The position numbers and the translations under genes were made by a program. From JBKPCD01 sp046727175 (lineage in GTDB: Bacteria; Acidobacteriota; Vicinamibacteria; Vicinamibacterales; 2-12-FULL-66-21), in the NCBI GenBank assembly GCA_046727175.1, contig JBKPCD010000026.1, forward strand, positions 1 through 64,000: a stretch of 64,000 bases of DNA, written 5' to 3'. Each line of letters opens with the position of its first letter. Positions within the stretch are counted from its first letter, which is position 1. Shown in pieces: positions 8,867-18,075 of the stretch. Under the pieces are notes generated by a model. That model was not told the DNA's origin. It saw only the letters and a program-made list of their open reading frames with translations, and ran no database searches.

Positions 8867-9225
8867 GAGTGTCCTGCTCGATGCGGAGACATTGGTTGAC
8901 TTGACGTGGCTGCTGGAGACGCCCGTCGACCCGAAGCGTCTCGGCCGTCAGCGAGCTAGGGCGGTGACCAGAGTTGGGCAGAGTCGACCCTACTGTTCAG
9001 CTGGCAACTTCTTTGGCACCACACTTCCGCGACCCGCTTGAAGGCGCCATTTTCGCCCGAACGGTTTGCTGTAGCAACGCCACTCTGTTGGACTACCATG
9101 GCCCTGTCTGCGCTTCGGCGCGGTAGCGTCGTCACACCCGCGTAATCAAGGATCGTTACCGTAACGCGAGTGGTTCCGCTTCACACGTTTCTGCCACCGT
9201 CGGCAGTTCGCGAAGGTACCGAATC
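8867..9225. other. 359-bp gap without a supported gene
   Basis: One short open stretch (ESVLLDAETLVDLTWLLETP, stop near 9040) follows the HPF-like gene but has no recognisable relatives and no start signal. The rest, up to the CBS gene, contains no clear gene, repeat or terminator. Confidence 0.4.
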
Positions 9226-9654
9226 ATGTCAGCCACCGTACGAGATATGTTGCGTGGCAAATCCGACGTCTACACCGTCGAGCCGGGCGACACGGTTTTC
9301 GAGGCTCTCCGCCTGATGGCGGACAAGAACATCGGCGCCGTCCTCGTTCGGTCAGATCAGAAACTCGAAGGCATCTTCTCCGAGCGCGACTACGCGCGGA
9401 AGGTGATCCTTCTTGGCAAGACGTCCAAAGAGACGCTCGTCAGCGAGATCATGACGACCCGGGTTATCTGCGTCGAGCCAGACTGGACGGCAGATCAGTG
9501 CATGGCGCTGATGACCGAAAAACGCATCCGTCACCTGCCCGTCATGGAGCAGCGACGGCTGGTTGGGGTCATCTCGATCGGCGATGTGGTCCGGGCAGTG
9601 GTCGACGAGCAGCAGTTCACGATCGACTCGCTGCAACGTTACATCACATCCTGA
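9226..9654 (+). CDS. CBS domain-pair protein
   Basis: 142 residues made almost entirely of two CBS motifs, about residues 8-64 and 73-130. Diagnostic pieces are VEPGDTVFEALRLMADKNIGAVLV in the first, split here by GAVLV, and RIRHLPVME followed by LVGVISIGDVV in the second. Stand-alone CBS pairs bind adenosine nucleotides and act as energy sensors or modulate partner proteins. FSERDYARKV between the motifs is typical of the small bacterial subgroup. It starts at ATG, stands alone on its strand between remnants, and no partner enzyme is adjacent. Family assignment is firm, ligand unknown. Confidence 0.9.
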   Translation: MSATVRDMLRGKSDVYTVEPGDTVFEALRLMADKNIGAVLVRSDQKLEGIFSERDYARKVILLGKTSKETLVSEIMTTRVICVEPDWTADQCMALMTEKRIRHLPVMEQRRLVGVISIGDVVRAVVDEQQFTIDSLQRYITS

Positions 9655-9785
9655 CCGGCGTCCAACGCCGCCACGATTGCGGCCGCGGACCGATCGGTGT
9701 CGTTCAGCCGTGATTCACAGTTTGAAACGATACGCGCATCGCCGGCCGTCCTGGCTAGGTCGCCCCGCCGACCCAGCATATCCCT

Positions 9786-10721
9786 TCATCCAGATGGGTG
9801 CCGTTCAGCGTTTCCGCCACAGAGGACGACTACCACGTGTTCATCGATTGATGCCTTGTACCGCCCGGAAAGGATCGCCGCAAATGCGGCGGCACCGCCC
9901 GGCTCGACAAGTAGGCGAAACACGTCCCACAACACATCCTGCGCCCGCACGATGTCGTCGTCGTCCACAAGAAGTACGCGATCGACGTACCGTTGCGCGA
10001 TCGGGAACATCAGTTCGCCAACGCGGCGCGGCGCGAGCGAGTCCGCTGCGACGCTGCCTGCCGGCGCATCAACAGGCCTTCCAGCCTTCAGCGCTTCGGT
10101 AAGCGTCGGTGCCCCGACGGGCTCGACACCAATAACGCGCGCGTTCTCGCCGGCGTACCACGCGGCCACACCTCCAATCAAGCCGCCGCCGCCGACGGCT
10201 ACGAACAGAGTGGCCTCGTCGGGAGCCTGGCTGGCGAGTTCACGTGCCAGCGTGCCCTGTCCGAGTAGCGTCTCGATCTGATCGAACGCATGTATCGGCA
10301 TCGCTCGTGACTCGGCAGCGTATCGCTCGCTTGCGTCGAGTGCGTCGGCATACCGGTCGCCCGTAATCACGACCTCCGCGTCGTACGAGCGAATGCGGGA
10401 GACCTTTACCGGCGAGGACACCGTCGGCACGAAAATCTTCGCTGGAATCCCGAGACGCCGCGCGGCATACGCCACAGCGATACCGTGGTTGCCACCCGAC
10501 GCCGCCACCACGCCGGACGGCGGTATCGGTCGTGTCAGGAAGTTGGCGAAAGCGCCGCGCGCTTTGAAGGATCCGCCATGCTGCGTGAATTCCAGCTTCA
10601 GTGTGAGTGGAAATGGCCCGAGGCCCACATCACTGCCCTTCGCGTGCAGAACCGGCGTGTGACGGATGTAGGGACCAATGACTTCGTGCACGCGTGCGAT
10701 ATCTGACTGCAGACGTCCCAT
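9786..10721 (-). CDS. PLP-dependent threonine/serine dehydratase-like enzyme
   Basis: 311 residues counting from the ATG at 10721. The fold-type II PLP motif HGGSFKARGAF carries the Schiff-base Lys, SGGNHGIAVAY is the phosphate-side loop, and VAVGGGGLIGGV is the glycine-rich phosphate-binding loop. The overall pattern fits threonine ammonia-lyase/serine racemase relatives; the length of just over 300 residues is that of the catabolic form without a C-terminal ACT domain. It would deaminate Thr or Ser to the 2-oxo acid, or act on a related hydroxy amino acid. A longer in-frame extension to 11015 exists, but it runs antisense through an alpha/beta hydrolase remnant and is not believed. Confidence 0.85.
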   Translation of the reverse strand: MGRLQSDIARVHEVIGPYIRHTPVLHAKGSDVGLGPFPLTLKLEFTQHGGSFKARGAFANFLTRPIPPSGVVAASGGNHGIAVAYAARRLGIPAKIFVPTVSSPVKVSRIRSYDAEVVITGDRYADALDASERYAAESRAMPIHAFDQIETLLGQGTLARELASQAPDEATLFVAVGGGGLIGGVAAWYAGENARVIGVEPVGAPTLTEALKAGRPVDAPAGSVAADSLAPRRVGELMFPIAQRYVDRVLLVDDDDIVRAQDVLWDVFRLLVEPGGAAAFAAILSGRYKASIDEHVVVVLCGGNAERHPSG

Positions 10722-10740
10722 CCGGCTATTCTGCCATTCA

Positions 10741-11034
10741 CATACCCGGTGGGCGATTTCCTTCAGTGGTACCTGCGCGATGGAGGCGGGCGACAACATC
10801 GACGTGCGCGTGCTGCTGCCGCAGGTGCGAGTTCCGACACTGGTGGTCCACTGTGACGACGACCGCGTGGCCGTACCGGAGCACGGCCGGGTACCTTGCG
10901 GCAGCCATTGCTGGCGCCCGCTACGTGTCGCTGCCGAGCGCGAACCATCTCCTGAAAACGAGCCGGCGTGGCCCCTGTTCCTCGAGGAGCTCGGGCACTT
11001 CCTTGGATGGGACACAGTCGACCAGAGCCCGTGA
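10741..11034 (+). pseudogene. Alpha/beta hydrolase C-terminal fragment with frameshifts
   Basis: Reading across frames gives IDVRVLLPQVRVPTLVVHCD, DDRVAVPEHGR, then AAAIAGARYVSLPSANHLL in the next frame, then ENEPAWPLFLEELGHFL back in the first. This is the C-terminal third of the alpha/beta hydrolase found in cyclase- and LuxR-linked proteins: the RVPTLVVHCDDD strand carries the acid and SANHLL the catalytic His. The N-terminal part with the nucleophile elbow is absent, and two small compensating indels break the remaining frame. It is a dead fragment divergent from the dehydratase gene. Confidence 0.7.
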
Positions 11035-11207
11035 CGGCCATGCGGCGAGCCATCACGTGGTTGCTGGGCAAGCGGTCCAATAGACAGGAAGCGCGTCTTG
11101 AAGGTCGTCTTCGCGAAACCACTAAGAGGACTTCGCAGACTCGGCAGATCCGTTTTTTGGCACAGAAATCGCTGCCTCTTGACGACGGGACTATCATCGG
11201 ATCCAGT

Positions 11208-11876
11208 ATGCGTGCCGCTCGATATTGTGGATTTGCTCTGTGTTTGCTCCTGTGCGGAGGATCAGCAACCGCCTCGACCATCACCTGGAGTTTTGCTGCG
11301 CCGGTCTCCGTGTCGCCCGTTGCTGCGACGCAGCCGGGATGGGCCCCTTATCTCGCGCTCGACGGAACGACGATTTACGGCCGCTTCACGTTCGATTCGG
11401 ACGCGCCCGACTTCAATCCATTGCTGAATATTGGCGAGTACGTAACCGGACCATGGTCACTGGAGGTCCCGGCCTTCAATACGACATGGGGAGCAGCAAG
11501 CGGCCTGCTCCAGGTCGCGACGACGTCGCCAAATTTCGCAGGCATTCCCTGCTTCAACGGCTGCTTGAGGGGGACCGCACTCATCACGGAGAACTCGAAT
11601 CCTTCAGCACCCGGTCCGCCGCCGAGAGAATTCCCGTTACCTGCGCCCCTGTTCGAGTTTCGTGCATTCGCCCTGGGATTCCTGACCGACGGCTTGCCGG
11701 TCGACCTTGAATCGTTCCGAACCGGAGGGTGGCAGTTCTCCAACTTGGGGATCATGGGAGGCCCCTCCTTCACCGTGCAGTCCTCGCCAGGTGTGCAACC
11801 AATTCCCGAGCCAGCCTCGCTCCTCCTGATCACCGCCGCTGCGGTCGTCCGCATGATCAGACGGCGAACGATGTAG
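11208..11876 (+). CDS. PEP-CTERM sorting domain protein
   Basis: 222 residues from ATG 11208. The N-terminus (YCGFALCLLLCGGSATAST) is a signal peptide. The C-terminus has the full exosortase signal: IPEP, a short hydrophobic helix (ASLLLITAAAVV) and a basic tail (RMIRRR). Such proteins are exported, processed by an exosortase and end up in the cell surface or exopolysaccharide layer. The body is beta-rich with no recognised catalytic domain; two Cys in PCFNGCLRG may form a disulfide. The exosortase is not in this window. A second PEP-CTERM protein lies at 44 kb and is not closely similar. Confidence 0.85.
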   Translation: MRAARYCGFALCLLLCGGSATASTITWSFAAPVSVSPVAATQPGWAPYLALDGTTIYGRFTFDSDAPDFNPLLNIGEYVTGPWSLEVPAFNTTWGAASGLLQVATTSPNFAGIPCFNGCLRGTALITENSNPSAPGPPPREFPLPAPLFEFRAFALGFLTDGLPVDLESFRTGGWQFSNLGIMGGPSFTVQSSPGVQPIPEPASLLLITAAAVVRMIRRRTM

Positions 11877-11986
11877 ACAATCCGCTTCTCCTTGCACTGC
11901 GTCATCCGCTCAAGCCAGCTCGTTTCTCGGGCCGCGAACGTACCAGAAAATTGACCGCATTCAGACGATGTGTGGCGAATGCGCCG

Positions 11987-12832
11987 TCATCTGAAGCGCT
12001 CCACCAACATCAGATCGTGAGCGCTTCGGTCCAGTTGGGACCACATGAACACCGAACCGTCCCGAACGGCAGAAAAACCGGTCGCCGAAGGAATAACGTA
12101 ACCGGTGACTTCGGCGATCTTCGACACCTCGCGAGTCGTGGAATCGTAGAGCCAAATTGGCGAAGGTGGGTTGGACGTCGTGACATCGATCCAGGCAATG
12201 CCGCTGTCGATGACCGTCCAACTGCTGGACACCACCGATTTGAATCCGGGGAGTCTGGTCTCTCGGCCGCCCTCGACAGGCACGCTCCAGAGCCCTCTGC
12301 TGTAACGCGCCTGAACATAGTAGAGCACTTGCCCGTCCGACGACTCGAGCGCTTCGAAGCCGCCGTTCCTCGTCACTTGGCTTGGAGTGCCGCCGACTAC
12401 CGGCATCTTCCAGATTTGATGCGCGCCCGTCCGATCTGAGCGGAAATAGATCCAGCGCCCATCCCCCGACCACGTCGGTTTGGACTCGACGGACGTCTCG
12501 TGAGTCAGCCGCACAGGTTGCCCTCCATCAGCTCGCACGACATACACATCTGCATTCCCGTCTACTCGTGCGTCAAATGCAATTCGCTGACTGTCGGGCG
12601 ACCAGCTCGGCGAGCCGACATAGCCCTGCCGGAACGAGGTCATCTGCCGGCAATCCGAGGCTTCCGGATACGCGCACACCCACACTTCGAACCATCCTGA
12701 GCGGTCTGAAACAAAGAACAGGCGGCGGCCGTCTGGGGACATGCGCGGGCTCTGCTCATCGCGAATGGAGGCCGCGAAGAATGAGGGGTTCCGGGCATTC
12801 CATGCGCCGTCAGCACCGCGCGTCAGGAGTCA
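11987..12832 (-). pseudogene. PD40/TolB-like beta-propeller, C-terminal remnant of a larger regulator
   Basis: The frame shows repeated propeller blades: FVSDRSG with EVWV, SWSPDSQRIAFDARVDG, TWSGDGRWIYFRSDRTG, and it ends in DLMLVERFR, the usual C-terminus of acidobacterial CadC-type regulators (winged helix plus PD40 repeats). Blade-like sequence (RNPSFFAASIRDEQSPR) continues upstream of the first ATG at 12742 to about 12832, then stops. The expected N-terminal DNA-binding domain and membrane helix are missing, since the next gene lies within 50 bp. I therefore treat it as a 5'-truncated relic; an ATG at 12742 could still yield a 251-residue fragment. Confidence 0.65.
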
Positions 12833-12879
12833 AGGGAAGTAGACAAAGGCGCGCGTGCTGCTTCTGATCCGAACGCGGG

Positions 12880-13713
12880 CTATCGATTGATAAGAGCGAA
12901 GTACGGTTCGACCTCGATGCGCCATGCGGCACCGATGCGCCGCAACACGAATGGCATCTCGACGGGTCCGAATTGACCGACGATGACCTTTCGATCGACA
13001 GCCGTGGAGCCCTCGACCACGCGCCCGGACGGCATGCGATAGAACTCGGCGGGGCCGACCTCGACTAGCGGCATCTCCATCGCAGTTGCCTCCAGCACCC
13101 CGGATGGCTCGCGGTACGGCGGGGCGCCGGCGAACAATACGCCGATGTCGGCGCCCGGCACTGTGAAACGCGAGGCTTCGCCACGATCGAGAGCAATCAG
13201 CGCAAGCGTGAGGCTGCGGATCGCGTGGCCCGGTGAGCCCGCGGCGGGCGGCCCAGCGTTCGCCATGTCGAGCATGGCGACCCACCATCGCAGGTCGACC
13301 TTCCAACCGTCCGGCTCACGAATCACGGTTACGACAGCAGGTCCACCCTGGCCCGATGCAATGAAGCGGCCGACGCTTCCTACCGGGTAGTCGCCGTGTG
13401 CATCCGGCTCGACGGGCGTGCCGCGAAGCAAGACGTCATCGCTGCGACGGACCTGCAGCGTCTCCAGCCTTCGCGTCGCCTCGAGTTGCCCTTCGGGCGT
13501 CAGTGGCTGTGAGTTGATGAAGCGGCTCGCACGGGGATCCGGTCGAATGGCTCGCGCAAACGACTGAGTATCATGCATCGCCAGCGCTCGCACGAATTCA
13601 CGGACGGCACGCTCCGGTCCGGTGGTCGCGCCGCTCGCGACAGCGCCGGTCATCACACAAAGACCCACCGCTCCGATCCATGAGAATGGCCGCATCCGGC
13701 TCTTCGATGTCAT
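12880..13713 (-). CDS. Secreted protein of unknown function
   Basis: 277 residues from the ATG at 13713, chosen because AGGAG lies about 8 bases upstream; an in-frame start 24 bases earlier has no such site. The N-terminus RPFSWIGAVGLCVMTGAVASGA is a signal peptide. The mature protein has no Cys-rich or catalytic motif I recognise; the segment RAVREFVRALAMHDTQSFAR resembles the first helix of SnoaL/NTF2-like folds, and the two halves (around residues 30-140 and 150-277) may each adopt such a fold. It is on the same strand as the propeller remnant downstream but is probably independent of it. Confidence 0.7.
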   Translation of the reverse strand: MTSKSRMRPFSWIGAVGLCVMTGAVASGATTGPERAVREFVRALAMHDTQSFARAIRPDPRASRFINSQPLTPEGQLEATRRLETLQVRRSDDVLLRGTPVEPDAHGDYPVGSVGRFIASGQGGPAVVTVIREPDGWKVDLRWWVAMLDMANAGPPAAGSPGHAIRSLTLALIALDRGEASRFTVPGADIGVLFAGAPPYREPSGVLEATAMEMPLVEVGPAEFYRMPSGRVVEGSTAVDRKVIVGQFGPVEMPFVLRRIGAAWRIEVEPYFALINR

Positions 13714-14130
13714 GTTCAATCTCCTTTGCATGCTCATTTCGCGCGGGCAACAACTGTCTCGATTTCTCGCTCGATTACGTCGCTGTCGTCGAACAGCGTC
13801 AGATTGATCGCGCTCTCGATTTCAAGCGTCATTCCACATTCCTCTTGATCGAACACAACACGCGTCGAGCGTTGCCCGAACTGCTTCTACGGGCGCAGGA
13901 AGCTGCTCGAATCGATCAGGACCACCAAAACCGGCGCACGGCGTGAGAATGATCAGTGCCACTAAGAGGGCAAGGGCAGTCCAATAAGGATGAGGCAGGA
14001 TGTCGATGGCGCCGATGTCTCAACGGGCGCAAAAGAGTCTGATGAATCGATCATCGTCCCGGCTCCGGACTTCGGGAGATTCCGACCCACCGTGTTACAC
14101 TCCCGGGCGAATCCTCACGAGGAGCGACAG
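13714..14130. other. 417-bp gap, possible PIN-toxin tail
   Basis: Between the secreted protein and the sigma factor there is no convincing gene. A plus-strand stretch around 13760-13840 (DYVAVVEQRQIDRALDF followed by KRH) faintly resembles the C-terminal end of PIN-domain toxins, but it lacks the acidic residues of the active site and has no start. Promoters of both flanking genes should lie here. Confidence 0.3.
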
Positions 14131-14700
14131 ATGGACCCGGCGGCCCAGGTCACAAAGCTGTTGCTCGATCTGAAAAACGGCGATCCCGCGGCGGTCGATG
14201 GGCTGATCCCCATCGTCTACGACGAGCTCCGCCGCCTCGCCGCGCACTACTTGCGCGACGAGCGCGCTGCGGCCACGCTTCAACCAACTGCGCTGGTGCA
14301 CGAGGCGTATCTGAGACTGGTTGCGCAGGACATGCCCGATTGGGAATCCCGCTCGCATTTCTTTGGTGTCGCCGCCCATCTCATGCGCCAGATCCTCGTC
14401 GACCACGCACGCCGTCACCGCAGCCAGAAGCGCGGGGGCGGTCAGGTGCCTGCGTCGCTCGACGAAGTCGTCGCCTTTGCACCGGCGAAGTCCGATGACA
14501 TCGTGGCGCTCGATGATGCGCTCAACGCATTGGCGGCGGTGGACCCTCGTAAATCCAAGGTGATCGAGCTCCGATTCTTCGGCGGGCTGAGCGCTGAGGA
14601 AACAGCGCGGGCCCTGAATGTCTCGGTGGGAACCATCGGCCGCGAGCAGCGATTGGCGGAAGCATGGCTCCATCGCGAGCTGTCCCGCGGCGACGCATGA
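14131..14700 (+). CDS. ECF-type sigma factor, TIGR02999-like
   Basis: 189 residues from an ATG with gaggag about 7 bases upstream. Region 2 contains IVYDELRRLAAHYLRDE and PTALVHEAYLRLVAQD, followed by SHFFGVAAHLMRQILVDHAR; region 4 is VDPRKSKVIELRFFGGLSAEE with the helix-turn-helix LNVSVGTIGREQRLAEAWL. This is the acidobacterial/planctomycete group annotated TIGR02999. No anti-sigma gene is adjacent; instead the stop overlaps the start of a Ser/Thr kinase (ATGA), implying translational coupling. In other ECF-kinase pairs the kinase phosphorylates the sigma factor, so control by phosphorylation is plausible here. Downstream globin and flavoprotein genes on the same strand are candidates for co-transcription or as targets. 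Confidence 0.9.
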   Translation: MDPAAQVTKLLLDLKNGDPAAVDGLIPIVYDELRRLAAHYLRDERAAATLQPTALVHEAYLRLVAQDMPDWESRSHFFGVAAHLMRQILVDHARRHRSQKRGGGQVPASLDEVVAFAPAKSDDIVALDDALNALAAVDPRKSKVIELRFFGGLSAEETARALNVSVGTIGREQRLAEAWLHRELSRGDA

Positions 14701-17447
14701 CTCCGGAGCGCTGGGAAACGATCGGCGAACTCTTCGACCAGGCGCTGGCGGTGCCGACTCGCGAGCGCATGGCGTTGCTCGACCAGGGTTCGGGCGCCGA
14801 CCAAGAGGTGCGACGCGAGGTGCTGTCGCTGCTCGCGAGCCACGCCGCCGCCGGCGGATTCGTTCAGAAACGAATCCACGCCGCGCTCGAGTCGTTCCAT
14901 CGGACGAGCAGTGCCTCCACGCTGTCGCGGGTCGGTCCGTACCGTTTGGTGCGGGAGCTTGGCCGCGGCGGCATGGGCGCAGTCTTCCTTGCGGAACGAG
15001 ACGATGATGAATATCAAGCCAAGGTCGCGGTCAAACTCGTGCGACCAGGGATGGACACGGAGTTCATCCTCGCGCGCTTCCGTCGCGAGCGGCAGACGCT
15101 CGCGCGTCTCCAGCATCCCAACATCAGCCGCCTGCTCGATGGCGGCACCACGGACCAGGGCCTCCCGTACATCGTCATGGAATACATCGACGGTCCTTGG
15201 ATCACGACGTATGCGGCGCAGCACGAGCTCGGGAGCGACGCCCGCCTGCGTTTGTTTCTGGAGGTCTGTTCGGCGGTCGACTATGCGCATCGCAACTTCA
15301 TCGTCCACCGCGATCTGAAACCGGGCAATATCCTGGTCGACGCCGGAGGCGTGCCCAAGCTCCTCGATTTTGGTATCTGCAAGCTGCTCGTTGAGGCCGT
15401 CACGGCCAAGGACACGCTCGTGCCGGGGCTCACCCCGAGCTATGCGAGCCCCGAGCAGATTCGAGGGGAGGCCGCTACTATCGCCTCGGATATCTACTCA
15501 CTCGGCGCCGTACTCTACGAGCTCCTCACCGGCGCTTGCCCGCGCAGTTTCGAGAATCTGACGCCGCTTAAGATCCAACAAGCGCTGGAGATCCCGATCG
15601 TGCCACCAAGCGCAGCGGTCGGCGACCCGCGAATCGCGCGACAGCTCGCCGGAGACGTGGACAACATCCTTATGTGCGCGCTCGACCCCGAGCCGGCACG
15701 CCGATACGAGTCGGCCGGGCAGTTCGCGGACGATTTGCGCCGACACCTCGAGCACGAGCCGGTCCGGGCCAGACCGCAGACCATTGGCTACCGCGCCGGG
15801 ACCTTTCTGCGCCGGCATCGAGGAGCAACTGCCGGTGTCGCGTCCGTGTTTGCAGCGTTGCTGGTGGGGGCGGCGCTGTCGCTGCACGAGGCCCGACTCG
15901 CCGACGCTCGCCTGGGGCAGACCCGTTCGCTCGCCGCAACGCTCGTATTCGACGTCCATGATTCTGTGCGCGACCTTCCCGGCTCGGCACAGGCACGCCA
16001 GATGATCCTGAAAACGGGTCTCCACTATCTCGATGAGCTCGTCAAATCGGCCGGACGCGATCCGCGCGCAGAGAAGGAGCTTGCAAGCGCCTACCGGCGG
16101 CTCGGCGACGCCCTGGGCAATGCCGAATCTGCGAACCTCGGAGATCTGCCTGGCGCGCTCGTTCAGTACCAGAAGGCGCTGCCGCTTCTGGACGACGCGA
16201 TCCGCCGCGGATCGGCCGACATCGATGCACGGACCGAGCAGCTTGTTCTGTATAACCGGATCGCGACGATTCAGTTGGAAACAGGAAAGCTGCGCGAGGC
16301 GCTGCAGACCTTTCAGGGCGCCATCGAGGGAGCCTCGATTCCGGCGGCGTCGAGCGATCGGGAGTTCCGCCTGGCGCTTGCTGATGCGTACCTGGGATCG
16401 AGCAAGGCGAAGCGAAATCTGGGCGACGATCGCGGAGCATTCGACGCGGCCTCCGAATGCTTGCGACTGTCCCGGGAAGCCGCTGGTGCCGATCGATCGA
16501 ATCCCGTCGTGATGGGGGGATTGGCCAGCGCACACGCCGCGGTCGGGATGGGCGAAATGCGCCTCGGACAGCTCGGAAGTGCGCTCGCCAGTTTTCGGGA
16601 GGGCGCGGCAACGCTCGAGACGCTCGTTGCCTTCGACCGTCGGAACGTCAAATGGAATCGCGAGCTGATGCTCGCGTACGGACACATTGCCGACGTGCTC
16701 GGTAATCCCGATCTGCCGAACCTTGGCGATCGGCCGGGCGCGCTCCAGGCGTACCGTCAAGCCGCGGAGATCGGTAAACGGCTGTACGAGGCCGACCGCT
16801 CCGATCAGCGTGCCGCCTCTGACTACGCGATCGTCCTGAGCCGCGTGGAAACCGCGATGGACGACAACGATCTCACGCAGAAGCTTGCAGTCCAGCGCGA
16901 ATCACTCCGCGTTCTCGACGAGGCCGCCAGGACCAGTCCGAACAACGTGACGCTGCAGATCTATCGCGCGGTCGTCGACCTCCATCTGGGCGACTCGCTG
17001 ACGGCCGCAGGGAAGGTCGAGAACGCACGGCTCGCCTACCTGGAGTCGGCAGCGATCTCGGAACGCTACGCCGCGCTGGGGCACGCGTCGCTCCTCGTGA
17101 CGTTCATGCGGGCGAACCAGTGTCTCGCGCTGAACGCCGTCGCGCGCGCGCGGCGCGCCGACGCGCTGGCGTTCGCCGAGCGCGCGCTCCATACGGGAGA
17201 GAATCCGCCGGCCGACGTCCCGTCGGCGCGAGCTGGTCCGCGCGCGCGTTCGACGATGGGTTTGACCTATGCGGCGTTGCTGCGCAGCCCCGTCCGGCAG
17301 CCGGGCGACCGTGAGAACGCAGTGTCCTGGCTGCGGAAGGCTGCGGACGCGTGGCATGTGGCTCAGTCCGATCCCGCCTTCGCGGCGCCACACCGGCGCG
17401 AGATGCGCGAGGTCGAGGAAGCGCTCGCCCGAATCGAGCGGCGGTGA
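14697..17447 (+). CDS. Membrane Ser/Thr protein kinase with TPR-like sensor, partner of the ECF sigma factor
   Basis: 916 residues. A helical N-terminal part (MTPERWETIGELFDQAL) is usual in ECF-linked acidobacterial kinases. The kinase domain spans about 80-350: GRGGMGAVF loop, Lys113, HRDLKPGN with Asp206, and the loop ending SYASPEQIRGE. A single membrane helix (GVASVFAALLVGAALSL) lies near 376-395. The remainder is a long helical TPR-like region that would sit outside the cytoplasm and is the presumed sensor. The start ATG overlaps the sigma stop codon, so the two are made together. The sigma factor is the expected substrate, by analogy with the Xanthomonas EcfK/PknS pair. The signal it senses is unknown; the globin genes downstream hint at a redox or gas cue. 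Confidence 0.9.
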   Translation: MTPERWETIGELFDQALAVPTRERMALLDQGSGADQEVRREVLSLLASHAAAGGFVQKRIHAALESFHRTSSASTLSRVGPYRLVRELGRGGMGAVFLAERDDDEYQAKVAVKLVRPGMDTEFILARFRRERQTLARLQHPNISRLLDGGTTDQGLPYIVMEYIDGPWITTYAAQHELGSDARLRLFLEVCSAVDYAHRNFIVHRDLKPGNILVDAGGVPKLLDFGICKLLVEAVTAKDTLVPGLTPSYASPEQIRGEAATIASDIYSLGAVLYELLTGACPRSFENLTPLKIQQALEIPIVPPSAAVGDPRIARQLAGDVDNILMCALDPEPARRYESAGQFADDLRRHLEHEPVRARPQTIGYRAGTFLRRHRGATAGVASVFAALLVGAALSLHEARLADARLGQTRSLAATLVFDVHDSVRDLPGSAQARQMILKTGLHYLDELVKSAGRDPRAEKELASAYRRLGDALGNAESANLGDLPGALVQYQKALPLLDDAIRRGSADIDARTEQLVLYNRIATIQLETGKLREALQTFQGAIEGASIPAASSDREFRLALADAYLGSSKAKRNLGDDRGAFDAASECLRLSREAAGADRSNPVVMGGLASAHAAVGMGEMRLGQLGSALASFREGAATLETLVAFDRRNVKWNRELMLAYGHIADVLGNPDLPNLGDRPGALQAYRQAAEIGKRLYEADRSDQRAASDYAIVLSRVETAMDDNDLTQKLAVQRESLRVLDEAARTSPNNVTLQIYRAVVDLHLGDSLTAAGKVENARLAYLESAAISERYAALGHASLLVTFMRANQCLALNAVARARRADALAFAERALHTGENPPADVPSARAGPRARSTMGLTYAALLRSPVRQPGDRENAVSWLRKAADAWHVAQSDPAFAAPHRREMREVEEALARIERR

Positions 17448-17481
17448 TCGATTGGGCAACCGGATTGCGCCCGAGGGATTG

Positions 17482-17898
17482 ATGATGACTCGCGACCAGT
17501 GCGAACTGGTCAGACAGAGCCTGGACCGACTGTGCGAGGAGGTCGGCCCGGTGTCACTGCTGCTGTACGGCAAGCTCTTTGAGCTGGATCCGTCGACGAG
17601 TCGTCTGTTCCACAACGACATCGTCGCGCAAGGCCACAAGCTGATCGACACGCTCGACGCGGTCGTCGGGTCGCTCGACCGGTTCGAATCCATGCGGCCC
17701 CGCCTCGCGAAGCTCGGACGCCTGCACGCCAGCTACGGCGTCCTGCCGGGCCACTACGACACCCTGGTCAACGCTCTCCTGTGGGCGTTCGCTCAGGCGC
17801 TCGGCGCGGATTTCGACGCCCGCACCCGCGAGGCCTGGCAGGCGGCCCTGAAAGCGGTCGCCTCCGTCATGCAAGAAGGAGCTGCCGCCCGCGAGTGA
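17482..17898 (+). CDS. Globin with intact proximal His
   Basis: 138 residues from the first of two tandem ATGs preceded by GAGGG. The pattern LLYGKLFELDPSTSRLF, AQGHKLIDTLDAVVGSLD and LGRLHASYGV with GHYDTLVNALLWAF is that of single-domain bacterial globins related to the haem domain of flavohaemoglobin. His82 in GRLHASYGV is the proximal haem ligand. There is no reductase domain. It would bind oxygen or NO, or act in detoxification or sensing. The gene lies 34 bp after the kinase gene, so it is very likely in the same transcript as the ECF-kinase pair. A second globin-like gene follows. Confidence 0.88.
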   Translation: MMTRDQCELVRQSLDRLCEEVGPVSLLLYGKLFELDPSTSRLFHNDIVAQGHKLIDTLDAVVGSLDRFESMRPRLAKLGRLHASYGVLPGHYDTLVNALLWAFAQALGADFDARTREAWQAALKAVASVMQEGAAARE

Positions 17899-18075
17899 TC
17901 GGGTTCCACATCACATATGCGACGGGTGCGGCTCCCTCAGAAATCGTCCCGTCGCACGCAATCCTGCCTTCAGCCAATGACGAGCTGCTTGCGAAAGGTC
18001 TAAGTTCAGTCGCCCGGGGGTGATCGGTTTCGAGGTCCTCTTGCGCCCGGATCACGTGAAAGGCGGTGCAGAACA

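Noticed and set aside
8867..9040. Open stretch ESVLLDAETLVDL after the HPF-like gene
   Set aside because: No start with a ribosome site and no recognisable relatives; kept only as a remark on the gap.
10722..11015. N-terminal extension of the dehydratase-like gene
   Set aside because: The extra 98 residues are basic and featureless, and run antisense to a clear alpha/beta hydrolase fragment; the ATG at 10721 gives the expected enzyme start.
13760..13840. PIN-domain-like tail
   Set aside because: Only a short, weak similarity with no catalytic acids, start codon or antitoxin partner.
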